Source of the DNA: Bordetella petrii
Lineage (GTDB): Bacteria > Pseudomonadota > Gammaproteobacteria > Burkholderiales > Burkholderiaceae_B
Assembly: GCA_017745595.1 (NCBI GenBank)
Contig: WMBV01000003.1
Span: 62,001 to 126,000 of the forward strand
DNA length: 64,000 nucleotides
Reading direction: 5' to 3'
The position numbers and the translations under genes are program-made. Each line of letters starts with the position of its first letter. Position 1 is the first letter of the stretch. Below are positions 28,455-38,838 of this stretch, one piece after another. The notes under the pieces were generated by a model, which did not search any database, had not been told where the DNA came from, and saw only the letters and a program-made list of their open reading frames with translations.

Positions 28455-29423
28455 ATGCTACGTCGAACTTTTTTGCGAGCGTCCGCCGCGGCGCTCGCAG
28501 CCGGGGCCGCGCGCCCGTCATACGCGCAAACCTACCCCGCGCGCGCGATCACCCTGTGGGTGCCCTATGCCGTGGGCGGCAACGGCGACCTGACCGCCAG
28601 GCTGTTCGCCGACGCGCTGGGCAAGGCGCTGGGGCAATCCGTGATCGTGGGCAACAAGCCCGGCGGGGGCGGCGCGATCGGCGCCATGCACGTGGTCGGC
28701 TCGGCGCCGGATGGCTATACGTTGCTGTTTTCGGCGCCCAGCGTGTTTTCGGTGACGCCGCACCTGGTGAAGGTCAGCTACGGCACGGGCAGCATCCAGC
28801 CGGTGTGCCTGGTCAGCAAGACGCCGCTGGTGCTGGTGGTCAGGAAGGGCAGCCGCTACAAGTCGCTGGGCGACGTGGTGCAGGCCGCCAGGAAGCAGCC
28901 CGAGGCGGTGCCCATGGGCTATAGCGGCCTGGGAACGCCCAATCATCTGGCCATGCTGGACCTGGAAGCGGTGGGGAACGTGCGCTTCAACGGCATTGCG
29001 TACAAGGGTTCGAACCCCATGCTGCAGGACCTGCTGGCCGGCCAGATCGAGCTTGCCGCCGATCAGGTGTCTACGTCCAAGCCGTATATCGAGTCGGGCG
29101 ATTTCATTCCGCTGGCGGTGTTCGGGCCGCTGCAAGAGGCGCTGCCCGGCGTGCCGTCGGTGTCGTCGCTGGGCCCCGAGCCCTTTGACGTGACCACGTA
29201 CCTGGGCGTGTCGGGGCCGGACAAGCTGCCGGATCCGGTCATGCAGACCCTGCAGCGGGCCGCCAGCGCGGCAATCAAGGACAGCCGCTTCGTGGACGGC
29301 ATGAAGAACATGGGGTCGTTCGTGCAATGGGGAACCGCGCAGGATTACGCGGGCATCATGCGCAAGGAAGACGATTTCATGCGCGCCATGGTGGCCGCCG
29401 GCCGCATCAAGACGGGAGCCTGA
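28455..29423 (+). CDS. Tripartite tricarboxylate (Bug/TctC) family receptor with a Tat-like signal
   Basis: 322 residues. The N-terminus MLRRTFLRASAAALAAGAAR has an RRTFLR twin-arginine pattern, cleavage near SYAQ. The Bug fold follows (ITLWVPYAVGGNGDLTARLF, VIVGNKPGGGGAIGAMHVV, PDGYTLLFSAPS). It begins 13 bp after the cupin stop and ends 1 bp before the amidohydrolase start, so it is co-expressed with both. Confidence 0.92.
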   Translation: MLRRTFLRASAAALAAGAARPSYAQTYPARAITLWVPYAVGGNGDLTARLFADALGKALGQSVIVGNKPGGGGAIGAMHVVGSAPDGYTLLFSAPSVFSVTPHLVKVSYGTGSIQPVCLVSKTPLVLVVRKGSRYKSLGDVVQAARKQPEAVPMGYSGLGTPNHLAMLDLEAVGNVRFNGIAYKGSNPMLQDLLAGQIELAADQVSTSKPYIESGDFIPLAVFGPLQEALPGVPSVSSLGPEPFDVTTYLGVSGPDKLPDPVMQTLQRAASAAIKDSRFVDGMKNMGSFVQWGTAQDYAGIMRKEDDFMRAMVAAGRIKTGA

Positions 29424-29424
29424 C

Positions 29425-30303
29425 ATGTCTCATGCCAGCGGCCGCGACAGGCTGGAACCCGACCCCGCGCCGGACGGCGCGCCGCGGCCCCCGCGCACCT
29501 ATGCGCTGCCGGCCGGCGCGGTGGATACGCATGCGCACGTGATCGGCACGCAATGGATCGACGACCGCAGCTACACGCCGCATCCGGCACCGCCGGAAGC
29601 GTATTTGCGCATGCTGGACGCCACGGGCATGGCCTATGGCGTGCTGATACAAGTCAGCGTGCACGGCACCGATAACCGCCTGATGCGGGATACGGTCAGG
29701 GCAAACCGCCATCGCCTGCGCGGCATCGCCGTGATTCCGCACGACCTGGACCAGGCCGGCCTGCGCGATCTGCAAGAAGCCGGGATCGTGGGCTTGCGGC
29801 TCAACACCACGACCGGCGGCGGCGTGGGGGTGAGCGCGCTGGCCGAGTACGAAGCCATCTGCCGCGAAATGGGCTGGCACCTGCAGTTCCTGCTGAACGC
29901 CGGCCAATTGCCGTCGCTGGCGCCGCACATTGCACGGCTGCGGGTGCCGGCGGTGATCGACCACATGGGCTACGTGTCGCCCGACCTGGCCGGCGGCGAA
30001 GCCGCGCGCACCTTGCTGCAGATGGTGCGCGATGGCGCCTGGGTGAAGCTGTCGGGGGGCTTTCGCATTTCGCTGACGGCCCGGCCCCATGCGGACGTGA
30101 TTCCGTTTGCGCGCGCGCTGGCCGAGGCGGCGCCGACCCGTTGCGTATGGGGATCGGACTGGCCGCACGTCAGCTACGGCAGAACCATGCCCAATACGGG
30201 GGACTTGCTGGACCTGCTGGGACAGTGCGTGCCGGATGCGGCGGCGCGCGACGCGGTGCTGGCAGCCAACCCGCAGCGGCTTTACGGATTCGCGGCTGCG
30301 TGA
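29425..30303 (+). CDS. Amidohydrolase-2 family protein, 2-pyrone-4,6-dicarboxylate lactonase (LigI)-like
   Basis: 292 residues. TIM-barrel metal site VDTHAHVIG at residues 33-41, later His in VIDHMG and catalytic Asp in WGSDWPHVSYG. These match the LigI-like lactonase group of COG3618, which hydrolyses lactones such as 2-pyrone-4,6-dicarboxylate to open-chain acids. The substrate need not be that compound. It sits between two Bug receptor genes in the cupin operon, consistent with uptake and hydrolysis of a cyclic ester or carboxylate. Confidence 0.85.
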   Translation: MSHASGRDRLEPDPAPDGAPRPPRTYALPAGAVDTHAHVIGTQWIDDRSYTPHPAPPEAYLRMLDATGMAYGVLIQVSVHGTDNRLMRDTVRANRHRLRGIAVIPHDLDQAGLRDLQEAGIVGLRLNTTTGGGVGVSALAEYEAICREMGWHLQFLLNAGQLPSLAPHIARLRVPAVIDHMGYVSPDLAGGEAARTLLQMVRDGAWVKLSGGFRISLTARPHADVIPFARALAEAAPTRCVWGSDWPHVSYGRTMPNTGDLLDLLGQCVPDAAARDAVLAANPQRLYGFAAA

Positions 30304-30375
30304 AGCCGGCGCGCGCGACACGATGCCGCGGCGCGCCGGCATGGCATTCCCCGTGACCCCTGACAGGAGCATTCC

Positions 30376-31329
30376 TTGAAAAAGTTCATACAGATTCTGT
30401 TGTGCGGCATGCTGCTGCTGACGGGCTGGGCCGCCCAGGCAGAGGTTTTTCCGTCCAAGCCGATAAAGATCATCGTGGCGTTCGGGCCCGGCAGCGGCGG
30501 CGACATCCTGGCGCGGCTGTTGGCGCAGTACCTGCAGCCCGTGCTGGACACCCCCATCGTGGTCGAGAACAAGGTGGGCGCGCTGGGACAGATTGCCACC
30601 AGCGCGCTGGCGCGCGCTCCGGCCGACGGCTATACGCTGGGCATGGGCAGTTCGTCCACGCATTCCACGGCCGCGTTCCTGACCAAGAACCTGCCGTATG
30701 ACCCCATCAAGGACTTCAGCGCCGTGGGCGGCCTGAACAACTACACCTTCGTGCTGCTGGTGCCCGCGAACGGGCCCGCGACCCCGCAACAGCTCGTGGA
30801 GCAGATACGCGCCAAGCCCCAGGCGTTTTATGGCTATGGCAATGCGTCGGGGCGCGTCGGCGCCGCGCATTTCAACCGGCTGGCGAAGCTGAACGCGACA
30901 GAGGTCGCGTACAAGAGCTCGCCGGACGCGATGACCGACCTGGCCGCGGGGCGCGTGGACTTCATCTTCAGCGATTGGGGCTCGGCGCGGCCGTTCGTCG
31001 AAGGCGGGCGCCTGCGCGCCATCGGCGTGATGGCCGACGAGCGTTCATCGGTGCTGCCCGACCTGCCGGCCGTGGGCGAGGCCTACCCCGGTTTCGATTT
31101 CTCGAACTGGGGCGGCCTGATGGCGCCGGCCGGCACGCCGCCGGCCGTGATCGCGACCTTGAACGCCGCCCTGGTGCGGGTGCTGGACCAGCCCGAAGTG
31201 CGGGCGCGCATGGCGGCGCTGGGGCTGGAGGTCAAGCCCAGCAGCGCCGACGAGCTGGCCAGGCTGGTGGCGGACCAGCAGCGCGCATGGGGCGCGGCCA
31301 TACGCGCCGCGGGGATAGACCCGACTTGA
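30376..31329 (+). CDS. Tripartite tricarboxylate (Bug/TctC) family periplasmic receptor
   Basis: 317 residues. Signal peptide MKKFIQILLCGMLLLTGWAA, cleavage after QAE or WAAQA, then IKIIVAFGPGSGGDILARLL and IVVENKVGALGQIATSAL. The glycine pattern GPGSGG differs from the usual PPGG. Last gene of the cupin operon, 72 bp after the amidohydrolase, and convergent with a CaiB gene across repeat locus G. Confidence 0.92.
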   Translation: MKKFIQILLCGMLLLTGWAAQAEVFPSKPIKIIVAFGPGSGGDILARLLAQYLQPVLDTPIVVENKVGALGQIATSALARAPADGYTLGMGSSSTHSTAAFLTKNLPYDPIKDFSAVGGLNNYTFVLLVPANGPATPQQLVEQIRAKPQAFYGYGNASGRVGAAHFNRLAKLNATEVAYKSSPDAMTDLAAGRVDFIFSDWGSARPFVEGGRLRAIGVMADERSSVLPDLPAVGEAYPGFDFSNWGGLMAPAGTPPAVIATLNAALVRVLDQPEVRARMAALGLEVKPSSADELARLVADQQRAWGAAIRAAGIDPT

Positions 31330-31351
31330 ATGCGCGGGGAGGCCCTGTTCA

Positions 31352-31470
31352 GGTGTCAGGCTCCGGAGGTGCCTGACACCGTTGTGCGAGAGGCTTTCGG
31401 CCCACTTCGGTGTCTGACACCCTGCGGGAGTCAGACACCTGGATGCCATACGCTGCGGGAGTCAGACACT
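31352..31470. repeat. Dispersed palindromic repeat, locus G (pair plus a half copy)
   Basis: Copies at 31352-31380 and 31409-31439, followed by an isolated right half at 31452-31470. They lie 22 bp after a Bug gene stop and before the stop of a convergent CoA-transferase gene. Together with loci A and B this shows that extra or partial copies can be added at one end. Confidence 0.85.
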
Positions 31471-31502
31471 CGACGCCGGAACATCCGGCGCGTCGGGCAC
31501 GC

Positions 31503-32615
31503 TCAGGGTTGCCGCGGCTGCAGCGCGTCGCGGTGCTGGTCCAGCTCGGGAGAACTCAGGTCGATCTGCGCGGGCTCATGCAGGAAGCGGATCGGGCTGC
31601 CGATATGGGGCCGGCCCTCGGCGTCGCGCAACACGATGCCGCGCGCCTGGGTTTGCGCGTCTTCCAGGGCCTGCGGCAGCGTGTTGACCGCGCCGAAGCA
31701 CAGGTCCAGCGCTTCCAGGCGGGCTTCCCACTCGGCGCGCGAGGCCTGCAGGAATGTCTGTTCCAGGAATTCGACCACGGGAGCCTGATGCGGCCCCGGG
31801 CCCTGCAGACACAGCGGCGCCAGGTCGGGACGATCCAGGGCCTGCAGCAGGGCATGGACGAATTTGGGTTCCTGGCCCGCCAGCGCGATATGGCCGCCGT
31901 CGCGCGTCGGGTACAGGCGATAGAAGGCGCCGCCGCCGGTGGTCCGCTCTTGGTTTGGGGCGGGAGCCTGGTTCTGCGCGAAAGTGGGTCCCAGCACGTT
32001 GCGCAGCGCCGCGATCATGCAGTCGGACATGGCGATATCGATATAGTCGCCCTGGCCGGTGGTCTGGCGGCGCAGCAGCGCCATCAGGATGCCGGACAGG
32101 CCCTGCAGCGCGCTCAAGAGATCGGCGTACGGCAAATTGGGAATGCCGGGGGCGCCGTCGGCGCCGGTGGTCAGTGTCAGGGCGCCGGTCAGGGCTTCGA
32201 CCGCCAGGTCGTGCGCGGGCCGGTCGCGGTAGGGGCCGTCCTGGCCGAACGCGCTGATCGAGCAATACACCAGGCCGGGATTGCGCTGCGACAGCGTGGC
32301 GTAGTCCACGCCCAGCCGGGCGGCTACGCCGGGACGGAACGATTCGATGAATACGTCGGCCGTGTCGGCCAGCCGCAGCAACGCGGCGTGGTCGGCGGCG
32401 TCTTTCAGGTTCAGCGAGATACTTTGCTTGCCGCGGTTCAGGTTGCGGAAGAAAACGGTATGCGGGCCGTCGGACAGCCCGATATGCCGGGTCGGATCGC
32501 CGCCGGGTTGTTCGATCTTGATGACCTCGGCGCCGTGGTCGGCCATTTCCAGCGACAGGTACGGGCCAGGCAGAAAGTTCGACAAGTCGAGCACGCGGAT
32601 TCCGGACAGCTTCAT
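31503..32615 (-). CDS. CaiB/BaiF-family CoA-transferase
   Basis: 370 residues, class III CoA-transferase. N-terminal SGIRVLDLSNFLPGPYLSLE with ADHGAEVIKIEQPGGDP; the catalytic Asp is expected in NLPYADLLSALQG. It moves CoA from a donor acyl-CoA to a carboxylic acid. ATG at 32615 overlaps the stop of the upstream CaiB paralogue (ATGA), so it is the third gene of a tight acyl-CoA dehydrogenase, CaiB, CaiB operon. Two adjacent CaiB genes may encode a heteromeric enzyme or two specificities. Confidence 0.9.
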   Translation of the reverse strand: MKLSGIRVLDLSNFLPGPYLSLEMADHGAEVIKIEQPGGDPTRHIGLSDGPHTVFFRNLNRGKQSISLNLKDAADHAALLRLADTADVFIESFRPGVAARLGVDYATLSQRNPGLVYCSISAFGQDGPYRDRPAHDLAVEALTGALTLTTGADGAPGIPNLPYADLLSALQGLSGILMALLRRQTTGQGDYIDIAMSDCMIAALRNVLGPTFAQNQAPAPNQERTTGGGAFYRLYPTRDGGHIALAGQEPKFVHALLQALDRPDLAPLCLQGPGPHQAPVVEFLEQTFLQASRAEWEARLEALDLCFGAVNTLPQALEDAQTQARGIVLRDAEGRPHIGSPIRFLHEPAQIDLSSPELDQHRDALQPRQP

Positions 32616-33832
32616 GGTAGATCCTTGATGGGTGTATCGGGGCGCGCCGAAAGAACGGCGTCGGTATCGGCGCCCAGCGCCGAGCAGGCTCGCAGCGCCG
32701 GGCGGTGGCCATCGAATTTTAAGGGGTTGGCCAGCAGGCGCAGATCGGGCCTGGCCGGGTGCCGCACGGTAGCTTGCATGCCGCTTTCGTGGAAGAAGCC
32801 GGTTTGCAGGGCCTGGGCCAGCCCCAGCACGGGCGCGACCGGCAAGACGCCCTCGAGCAGTGCCAGCCAGTGGCGGGTGGGATGCCGCGCGAATTCGGCG
32901 TCCAGCAGTTCGGTCAGGCGGTGGCGGTGCTGGTGGCGCGCCGCCGCGGTCTGGAATTGCGGCGCGGCCGCCAGGTCGTCGCGCTGCAAGACCCGCACCA
33001 GCGCTTCCCAGAATTTCTGGGTCATGCACATGATGAAAATCCAGCCGTCGGCGGTGGCAAACGTCTGGACCGGCGTCAGGGAATAATGGCCGCTGCGCGG
33101 CTGGCGCTGCGAGACGTGCTGTTCGTTGAGATACCAGGCGGCGGTATACCCCAGCTGGTGCATCGTGACGTCGAACAGGCTCGTGTCCACATCGCAGCCT
33201 TGCCCGGTTTCGCGGGCGCGCAGCAGCGCGGCCAGCAGGCCGACCAGCGACGTGACGCCGGTCATGTGATCGACGATGGACGGCGCGCCGATGCGCGCCG
33301 GGGGGGTGTCCGGCTCGCCCGTCAGGTGCATCAGGCCGCTTTCCGCCTGCATCAGATAGTCGTAGCCCGGCCACGAGGCCCGGCTGTTGTCGCGGCCGTA
33401 GGCCGATATGTGCACACAGACGATGGCCGGGTTGAGCGCCTTCAGCGTGGCGTAGTCCAGCCCCAGCGCGGCGGGCAGGTCGCCCCGCAGATTGTTCAGG
33501 ACGATGTCCGCCCCGCCGGCCAGCGATTCGAACTGGCGCCGGCCCTCGTCCGATTTGATGTCCAGCAGGACGCTGCGCTTGTTGGTGTTCCAGGCCTGGA
33601 AATATTGGCTGTCGTCCTGCCCCAGCAGGAACGGCCCGGTCTGCCGCGACGGGTCGCCGCGCGTGGCGGGGTTTTCGATCTTGATGACTTCGGCGCCCAG
33701 GTGCGCCAGGAACATCGTGCCGTACGGACCCGCGCCGAACTGTTCGACGGCGACGACGCGCACGCCTTGCAGCGGCAAATGGGCGGGCCGGGGCGCGGCG
33801 CGGTCGGGGGGAATGCCGCTGGCGTCGTTCAT
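32612..33832 (-). CDS. CaiB/BaiF-family CoA-transferase
   Basis: 406 residues from the ATG at 33832; an N-terminal 20-residue Pro/Arg-rich stretch precedes LQGVRVVAVEQFGAGPYGTM and HLGAEVIKIENPATRGDP. Catalytic Asp expected in APSIVDHMTGVTSLVG. It overlaps both neighbours by 4 bp. About 30% of positions look shared with the downstream copy, so this is an old duplication or a subunit pair, not a recent repeat. Confidence 0.9.
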   Translation of the reverse strand: MNDASGIPPDRAAPRPAHLPLQGVRVVAVEQFGAGPYGTMFLAHLGAEVIKIENPATRGDPSRQTGPFLLGQDDSQYFQAWNTNKRSVLLDIKSDEGRRQFESLAGGADIVLNNLRGDLPAALGLDYATLKALNPAIVCVHISAYGRDNSRASWPGYDYLMQAESGLMHLTGEPDTPPARIGAPSIVDHMTGVTSLVGLLAALLRARETGQGCDVDTSLFDVTMHQLGYTAAWYLNEQHVSQRQPRSGHYSLTPVQTFATADGWIFIMCMTQKFWEALVRVLQRDDLAAAPQFQTAAARHQHRHRLTELLDAEFARHPTRHWLALLEGVLPVAPVLGLAQALQTGFFHESGMQATVRHPARPDLRLLANPLKFDGHRPALRACSALGADTDAVLSARPDTPIKDLP

Positions 33833-35007
33833 TGCACGGGGTTCCGCTTGATCCATTGCTTGGCGATGATGATGCGCTGCATTTCGTTGGTGCCTTCGCC
33901 GATGCAAGTGAGCGGGGCATCGCGGTACAGGCGCTCGATGTCGTATTCCTTCGAATAGCCATAGGCGCCGTGGATGCGCATGGATTCGGTGCTGTTTTCC
34001 AGCGCCGCTTCAGAGGCGTAGTACTTGGCCATGCCGGCTTCCATGTCGCAGCGTTCGCCGCGGTCGAAGCTGGCCGCGGCATCCAGGGTGAGCAGCCGCG
34101 CGGCGCGCGCGCGCGTGGCCATTTCCCCCAGTTTCAGCGCAATGGCCTGATGCTGCGCGATGGGTTTGCCGAAGGTCTGGCGGATTTGCGCGTATTCGGT
34201 GGCCAGCCGCAGGGCGCCTTCGGCGATGCCCACGCCGCGCGACGCGACGTTGATGCGGCCCAGTTCCAGGCCGCCCGTGGCTTGATAGAAGCCCTGGCCC
34301 TCGACGCCGCCTATCAAATGGTCGGCCGGCAGGCGGTAGCCGTCGGCCACCAGTTCGCCGCTGTCGATGGCCTTGTAGCCCAGCTTGGGCAGCTTGCGCC
34401 CGCTGGCAAAGCCGGGCCCCTTGGGGGCGATGAACAGGCTCATGCCCTGGTGGCGCGGCTGCGCCTGGGGATCGGTCTTGACCAGCAGGGCGAAGCAAGA
34501 GCCCTCGACCGCGTTGGTGATCCAGGTCTTGGCGCCATTGATGACGTAGTGGTCGCCCTCGCGCCGGGCGGTCATCCGGATGCCTTGCAGGTCGGTGCCG
34601 GCATCCGGTTCCGTCAGTGCCAGGCCGCCGCGGATTTCACCCGAGGCCAGGCGCGGCAGCCATTGCTGCTTTTGCTGGGCGGTGCCGAATTTCTCGATGG
34701 CCAGGGCCAGCATCAGGTGCGAATTGAAGATGCCGGTGACCGCCATCCAGACAGATGAAACGCGCATCACGATCTTGGCGTAGGTGGTGGCGGGCAGCCC
34801 CAGGCCGCCGTATTCGGTGCCGACCGTCGCGCCGAACAGGCCCAGCGCTTTCATTTCTTCGACGATATGCGCGGGATAGCGATCGGCGTGGTCGAACTCG
34901 CGCACGACTTCGGGTTTGAGCGAGCGGGCAATCCAGCGGTCGACGGCCGAGAGCAGTTCGGCCTCGTCCTGGGCCGAGAGGGGCCGGGGCTTGCGATCAG
35001 TTTCCAT
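33829..35007 (-). CDS. Acyl-CoA dehydrogenase
   Basis: 392 residues, full length, FAD-dependent. Signatures: ALTEPDAGTDLQGIRMTARR (FAD/substrate), VINGAKTWITNA, and the catalytic Glu in CIGEGTNEMQRIII. Homology to glutaryl-CoA/short-chain branches is visible but specificity is not. The start at 35007 follows an AT-rich leader; the frame to 35067 is ruled out because it runs through an operator candidate at 35028-35039. First gene of the three-gene unit; the CoA-transferases would activate its substrate. Confidence 0.92.
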   Translation of the reverse strand: METDRKPRPLSAQDEAELLSAVDRWIARSLKPEVVREFDHADRYPAHIVEEMKALGLFGATVGTEYGGLGLPATTYAKIVMRVSSVWMAVTGIFNSHLMLALAIEKFGTAQQKQQWLPRLASGEIRGGLALTEPDAGTDLQGIRMTARREGDHYVINGAKTWITNAVEGSCFALLVKTDPQAQPRHQGMSLFIAPKGPGFASGRKLPKLGYKAIDSGELVADGYRLPADHLIGGVEGQGFYQATGGLELGRINVASRGVGIAEGALRLATEYAQIRQTFGKPIAQHQAIALKLGEMATRARAARLLTLDAAASFDRGERCDMEAGMAKYYASEAALENSTESMRIHGAYGYSKEYDIERLYRDAPLTCIGEGTNEMQRIIIAKQWIKRNPVQ

Positions 35008-35027
35008 TTTTTTACCTGGTTTATAAA

Positions 35028-35039
35028 AAGTACGTACAA
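35028..35039. promoter_or_regulatory. Operator candidate AAGTACGTACAA (acyl-CoA dehydrogenase operon, site 1)
   Basis: 10/12 match to TTGTACGTACAA with an intact GTACGTAC core, 21 bp from the acyl-CoA dehydrogenase start. Confidence 0.5.
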
Positions 35040-35126
35040 GTATTCCAGTCACTGAGCCTAGCGTCAACCGGCCTGAAAGTCTTTATTGGCGCCGATATTT
35101 TCGTTTGATTGATATACTGAAAAAAT

Positions 35127-35138
35127 AAATACGTACAA
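35127..35138. promoter_or_regulatory. Operator candidate AAATACGTACAA (acyl-CoA dehydrogenase operon, site 2)
   Basis: Intact TACGTACAA half and core. It is 99 bp centre-to-centre from the site at 35028, nearly the same spacing as the pair at 21.3-21.4 kb (97 bp). Confidence 0.45.
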
Positions 35139-35149
35139 CTTTAGGGAAA

Positions 35150-35367
35150 GTGGCAATGAAAAGACTGGGCCATCTGGGCGAGATGCCGTCGAGCTGCACC
35201 CGTGCTCCGTGACTCACGACGACCACGTGCTGCGCAGGCTGAGCTGCCTGCTTGCCATCAATGCCGCCTTGCAGGTGGACCTGCACGGGCGCGTCAATGC
35301 AGAGTGGGCGGGCGCCCGGCGGGTGTCGTCGCCCATCCCGCCCATCGCGTTGCGGCACGGCGGCTGA
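35150..35367 (+). pseudogene. Remnant of an acetyl-CoA hydrolase/transferase (CoA-transferase) gene
   Basis: In the frame through 35188 the translation reads GPSGRDAVELHPCSVTHDDH then VLRRLSCLLAINAALQVDLH, GRVNAEWAGARRVSS and stops at 35365-35367. 'LLAINAALQVDLHGRVNAEW' matches the conserved INxALEVDLxGQVNAE block of acetyl-CoA hydrolase/4-hydroxybutyrate CoA-transferase proteins. Only about 70 codons remain: there is no start or N-terminal CoA-transferase domain, and the tail after RRVSS does not continue the family. It lies between the acyl-CoA dehydrogenase operator region and the end of the cytochrome oxidase operon. It looks like the residue of a deletion. Confidence 0.55.
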
Positions 35368-35385
35368 CGGGATGCCGCGCGCGGC

Positions 35386-35691
35386 TCAGCCCCGCGTGCC
35401 CAGGTCGATACCGCTCAGCGCCGCCAGGACCAGCAGGGCCAGCAGCGCGGTGGCCAGCACCGCGCGCAGGGTGGGCGGCGCGTGCCGCAGGTGCATGTAG
35501 TAGGCGAGCACCAGCGCGGCCTTGATCAATGCGATGGCCGTGCTCAGCGCGGCGTTGCCCGGCCCCAGGGCCACGCCGGCGCCGGCGACGGTCAGGCCCA
35601 GCAGGGCCAGCAGTAGCAGCCACACCGCGCAATGGGCGCGCAGCGCGCGGCGCAGTCCGGGCGGATGCGGGCCGGTGCGCGCGGGTTTCAT
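35386..35691 (-). CDS. Small membrane protein, cytochrome c oxidase subunit IV-like
   Basis: 101 residues with three hydrophobic helices (AVWLLLLALLGLTVAGAGVA, ALSTAIALIKAALVLAYYMH and TLRAVLATALLALLVLAALS). The central IKAALVLAYYMHLRHAP matches prokaryotic COX4 (CyoD/CtaF-like) subunits, which support assembly or CuB stability of haem-copper oxidases. Last gene of the 12-gene respiratory operon, overlapping coxC by 4 bp. Confidence 0.8.
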   Translation of the reverse strand: MKPARTGPHPPGLRRALRAHCAVWLLLLALLGLTVAGAGVALGPGNAALSTAIALIKAALVLAYYMHLRHAPPTLRAVLATALLALLVLAALSGIDLGTRG

Positions 35692-36304
35692 GCGGCCCGC
35701 CCCGCCAGGTAGAACGCCGGGAACAGGAAGATCCACACCACGTCGACAAAGTGCCAGTACAGGCCGGTCAGTTCGATGTGGCGCGCCCAGCCGGGCGGGC
35801 GCGGGCCGCGCGCGAGCAGTACGCCGACCAGCGCCAGGCCCGCGATCAAATGCACGGCATGGACGCCGGTGCAGACGAAATACAGTACGAAGAACTGCAT
35901 GGCCGTGCGTGTGTCGACGCCCGCCGGCGCCTGGAAGCCCGCACCGGGAAAGAGCCCCTGCCGGAAGTCGTGCGCGTATTCCACGCCCTTGACGGCCAGG
36001 AAGGCCGCGCCCAGCGCCAGCGTCACGCCCAGCAGCCGGCGCGCCAGGCGCGGCGCTTCCCGGCCGGCCGCGGCGGCCGATGCCATGGCGAAACTGCTGG
36101 TCAACAGGATGCCGGTGTTCAAGGTGCCCAGGGTCAGGTCGGTGAGCCGGGCGGCGGCGTCGAAGGTATCGGGATGCGTCAGCCGCAGGGCCGCATAAGC
36201 GACGAACAGCGGGCCGATGAACAGGACTTCGGTGCCCAGGAATACCCACATCCCCAGGGCGGCGCGATAGCCGCGGCGGCCGGCCGGCTGCAACCGGGCG
36301 GTGT

Positions 36305-36308
<4 letters not shown>
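35688..36308 (-). CDS. Cytochrome c oxidase subunit III
   Basis: 206 residues, five predicted helices, the short bacterial form. [39 protein letters not shown] and [20 protein letters not shown] are the standard subunit III blocks. Translationally coupled (ATGA) with coxA upstream and the subunit IV gene downstream. Confidence 0.92.
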
Positions 36309-37908
<1,600 letters not shown>

Positions 37909-37912
<4 letters not shown>

Positions 37913-38838
37913 GGGGTCTCCTGCGGGCCGGGGGTGCGCAGGTATTCCACCAGCGCGTTCAGGTCGGCTTCTGTCAGTTGGCCGGCATAGGCGGGCATGA
38001 TGGGCGCGTAGCCGGCCGCGACCTGCTTGCCGGGCTGCAGAATGGAATCGCGCAGGTAGTTTTCGTCGGCCACGACCATGCCGCCGCCGGCCAGGAACAC
38101 GCGGCGGCCGTACACGCCGCGCAGGTCCGGGGCGTGCACCGACGAGCGCGTGTCGTGGCAACCGATGCAGCCGCGTTCGCGGAACAGCGCCAGGCCGCGC
38201 CGGCGCAGTGCCTGAGCGTCGGCCGCGCCGGCCAGCCAGCGCGCATAGGCGTCGGGCGCCAGTACCACGATGCCGCCCATCATGGAGGCGTGCTCGGTGC
38301 CGCAGTATTCGGCGCACAGCAGCCGGTAGCGGCCGGGCCGCTCGGGCGTGAAAGACAGCGCGGTGTAGCGCCCGGGCACCACGTCTTGCTTGACGCGCAG
38401 CGCCGGCACGAAAAAGCTGTGGATGACGTCCTGCGAGGTCATGACCAGGCGCACGGGCCGTCCCGCCGGCAAATGCAGCTGGTCGATTTCGCGGCGGCCG
38501 TCGGCATGCTGCAAAGTCCAGACCCATTGCTTGGCCACCACGTACACCTGGGCCGCTTCGGGCGGGCTGCGCACTAGGCGCGCATAGTCGTGCGCCGACC
38601 ACGCGAACAGGCCGGAAAAGGCCAGCACCGGCACCAGCACCCACAGCCCTTCGAGCCAGCGGTTGCGGATGGGCGCGGGGCCGCGCTCGGCGCGCGAGCC
38701 GGCGCGGTAGCGGATGCAGAACACCAGCGCCACGGCCAGCAGCGTGCCGGCGATGGCAACCGACAGGCCGGTCAGCACGGCGAACAGCAGGTCGGTGCGG
38801 GCGGCGGCCTGCGTGGCGGCGACGGGCAGCAGGCTCAT
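37909..38838 (-). CDS. Cytochrome c oxidase subunit II with fused cytochrome c domain (caa3-type)
   Basis: 309 residues. Two N-terminal helices, a CuA cupredoxin domain with [15 protein letters not shown] (both Cys, Glu, His and Met ligands) and a C-terminal cytochrome c domain with CIGCH and a Met in [13 protein letters not shown]. The fusion defines a caa3-type enzyme that can accept electrons directly from a partner complex. It starts at the ATG overlapping the SCO stop. [20 protein letters not shown] is the classic subunit II block. Confidence 0.95.

Noticed and set aside
35202-35525. Plus-strand open frame over the end of the oxidase operon
   Set aside because: It uses a different frame from the CoA-transferase remnant and runs antisense into the subunit IV gene; composition is Arg/Ala-rich shadow.
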